From: Bacteroidota bacterium
Lineage (GTDB): Bacteria > Bacteroidota > Bacteroidia > UKL13-3
Reading direction: 5' to 3'
Assembly (NCBI GenBank): GCA_027484685.1
Contig: JAIXSO010000032.1
Location: 309,951 to 373,950, forward strand
DNA: 64,000 nt
Shown: positions 63,386-64,000 of the stretch, one piece after another
Layout: each line of letters begins with the position of its first letter
How positions within the stretch are numbered: the first letter of the stretch is position 1
Program-made: the position numbers and the translations under genes
Notes under the pieces: model-generated
What the model was told of the DNA's origin: nothing
The model's input: the letters and a program-made list of their open reading frames with translations, nothing else
Databases searched by the model: none

Positions 63386-64000
63386 ATTTCAGTTGGAGCG
63401 AATTTAAACTTTAAAAGGTATTGTTAAAGTAAAAAATTTTGAATGGTTTGGGTTGTAAATTTACTCTGAGAACTTTCCCGCTGATGCCGCAGATTAACGC
63501 AGAGTTTCCCGTGATTTTTTTTTAGCTTTCATATAACTAAAACTTAAATCCTCATAGGAGCTACACAATCCATAAAAAACTAACTACTAATAACTTCGAA
63601 CCAAGAACTGAAAACGTTCCCGCAGATGCCACAGATTAACGCAGATTTTCCCGAACATTTTTTTTAGCTTCTACACAACTAAAACTTAAAGCTCCATAGG
63701 AGCGACATTATGGTAACAAAACAGCCCAACCAACCTCAAGCCCCGTTAGGGGCGACACAATCATTAAAAAATATTGATTGATGAAAATAGGGTTTTTGGG
63801 TAAAAGTTAATAGAAAGTGAATATTTAAGGCCAAGGAGATGCTTATAGCATGACTGAATTTTTTTTGTTATAAATATTTGCTATTAACCTTAGTTCGGGA
63901 TAAGAATATGTTGATATTTTTGTTTATAAAAATCTGTAAATCAATTAAATAGTAGCATTGAAATTGTTAAATTTGTAGTGCAAACAATAAACAAAACAAA
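63386..64000. other. Gene-free right edge with repeats
   Basis: 615 bases without a supportable gene. It holds two related blocks 142 bases apart (63478-63571 and 63620-63715), each with CAGATTAACGCAGA, TTTTTTTTAGCTT and a REP-like unit (TCCTCATAGGAGCTACA; GCTCCATAGGAGCGACATTA). A third REP-like unit (CCCCGTTAGGGGCGACA, 63740-63766) and a GGAGATGCTTATAGCATGAC unit (63835-63854) follow. TAAATTTG at 63968-63975 could be a -7 element for a gene beyond the window. Confidence 0.75.

Overview
The window is a stretch of a low-GC genome from the phylum Bacteroidota. Three kinds of evidence agree. Secreted proteins end in type IX secretion (T9SS) sorting domains with a YPNP/APNP motif (partial gene at the left edge, 25404-28559, 46749-49016). 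Several promoters fit the Bacteroidota pattern TTG, about 19 bases, TAnnTTTG (for example before queA and rpsP). Several families are largely confined to the phylum (LruC-domain lipoprotein, DUF4175 protein, GSCFA protein, a PIN-PhoH fusion). I cannot name the genus.

Layout. 1-1910: end of a secreted protein, then a tandemly duplicated pair of beta-barrel-like genes. 1971-3297: small membrane proteins and a MarC-family protein. 3417-10825: an eight-gene operon joining a SpeD-like pyruvoyl enzyme, a tandem DUF4178/zinc-ribbon membrane protein, a 58-residue membrane peptide, a DUF350 protein, a membrane-fused SpeE-like aminopropyltransferase, a Tat-exported FAD amine-oxidase-like lipoprotein and two unrecognised membrane proteins. 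This is the best candidate for a poorly described pathway. 10851-24765: a REP-associated transposase, a PIN-PhoH ATPase, then housekeeping genes (gyrB, queA, rpsP-rimM, an arginase, xseA-xseB). 25404-28559: a large FG-GAP-repeat secreted protein. 29096-34878: an SOS-like mutagenesis group (DnaE-type polymerase, DinB, LexA-like repressor). 34919-35788: a putative abortive-infection gene. 38431-46291: a heavy-metal efflux operon (leader protein, CzcA-type RND pump, four-helix-bundle gene, TolC-type channel, CDF carrier, adaptor) with a candidate operator. 46514-46598: tRNA-Ser(UGA). 46749-63385: a secreted M43 metalloprotease, dcd, an M20 dipeptidase, a Prc-type protease, the LruC lipoprotein, truB, an MBL-fold hydrolase and a large DUF4175 protein.

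A second theme is dispersed repeats. Short REP-like hairpins cluster at 11390-11465, 32200-32525, 35815-36006 and 63480-63766, and one REP-type transposase is present. Other low-complexity families sit exactly at gene ends. They supply or touch the stop codons of xseA, dnaE, czcA, truB and the MBL gene, form the N-termini of the TolC-type and adaptor proteins, and lengthen a loop inside CzcA.

Functional links. The 3417-10825 genes overlap or nearly touch and should be one transcript. The DnaE/DinB/LexA-like genes probably form a DNA-damage-inducible unit, and dnaE and the repressor share a two-hairpin motif upstream. The metal genes give a complete inner-to-outer-membrane efflux route plus a separate CDF exporter.
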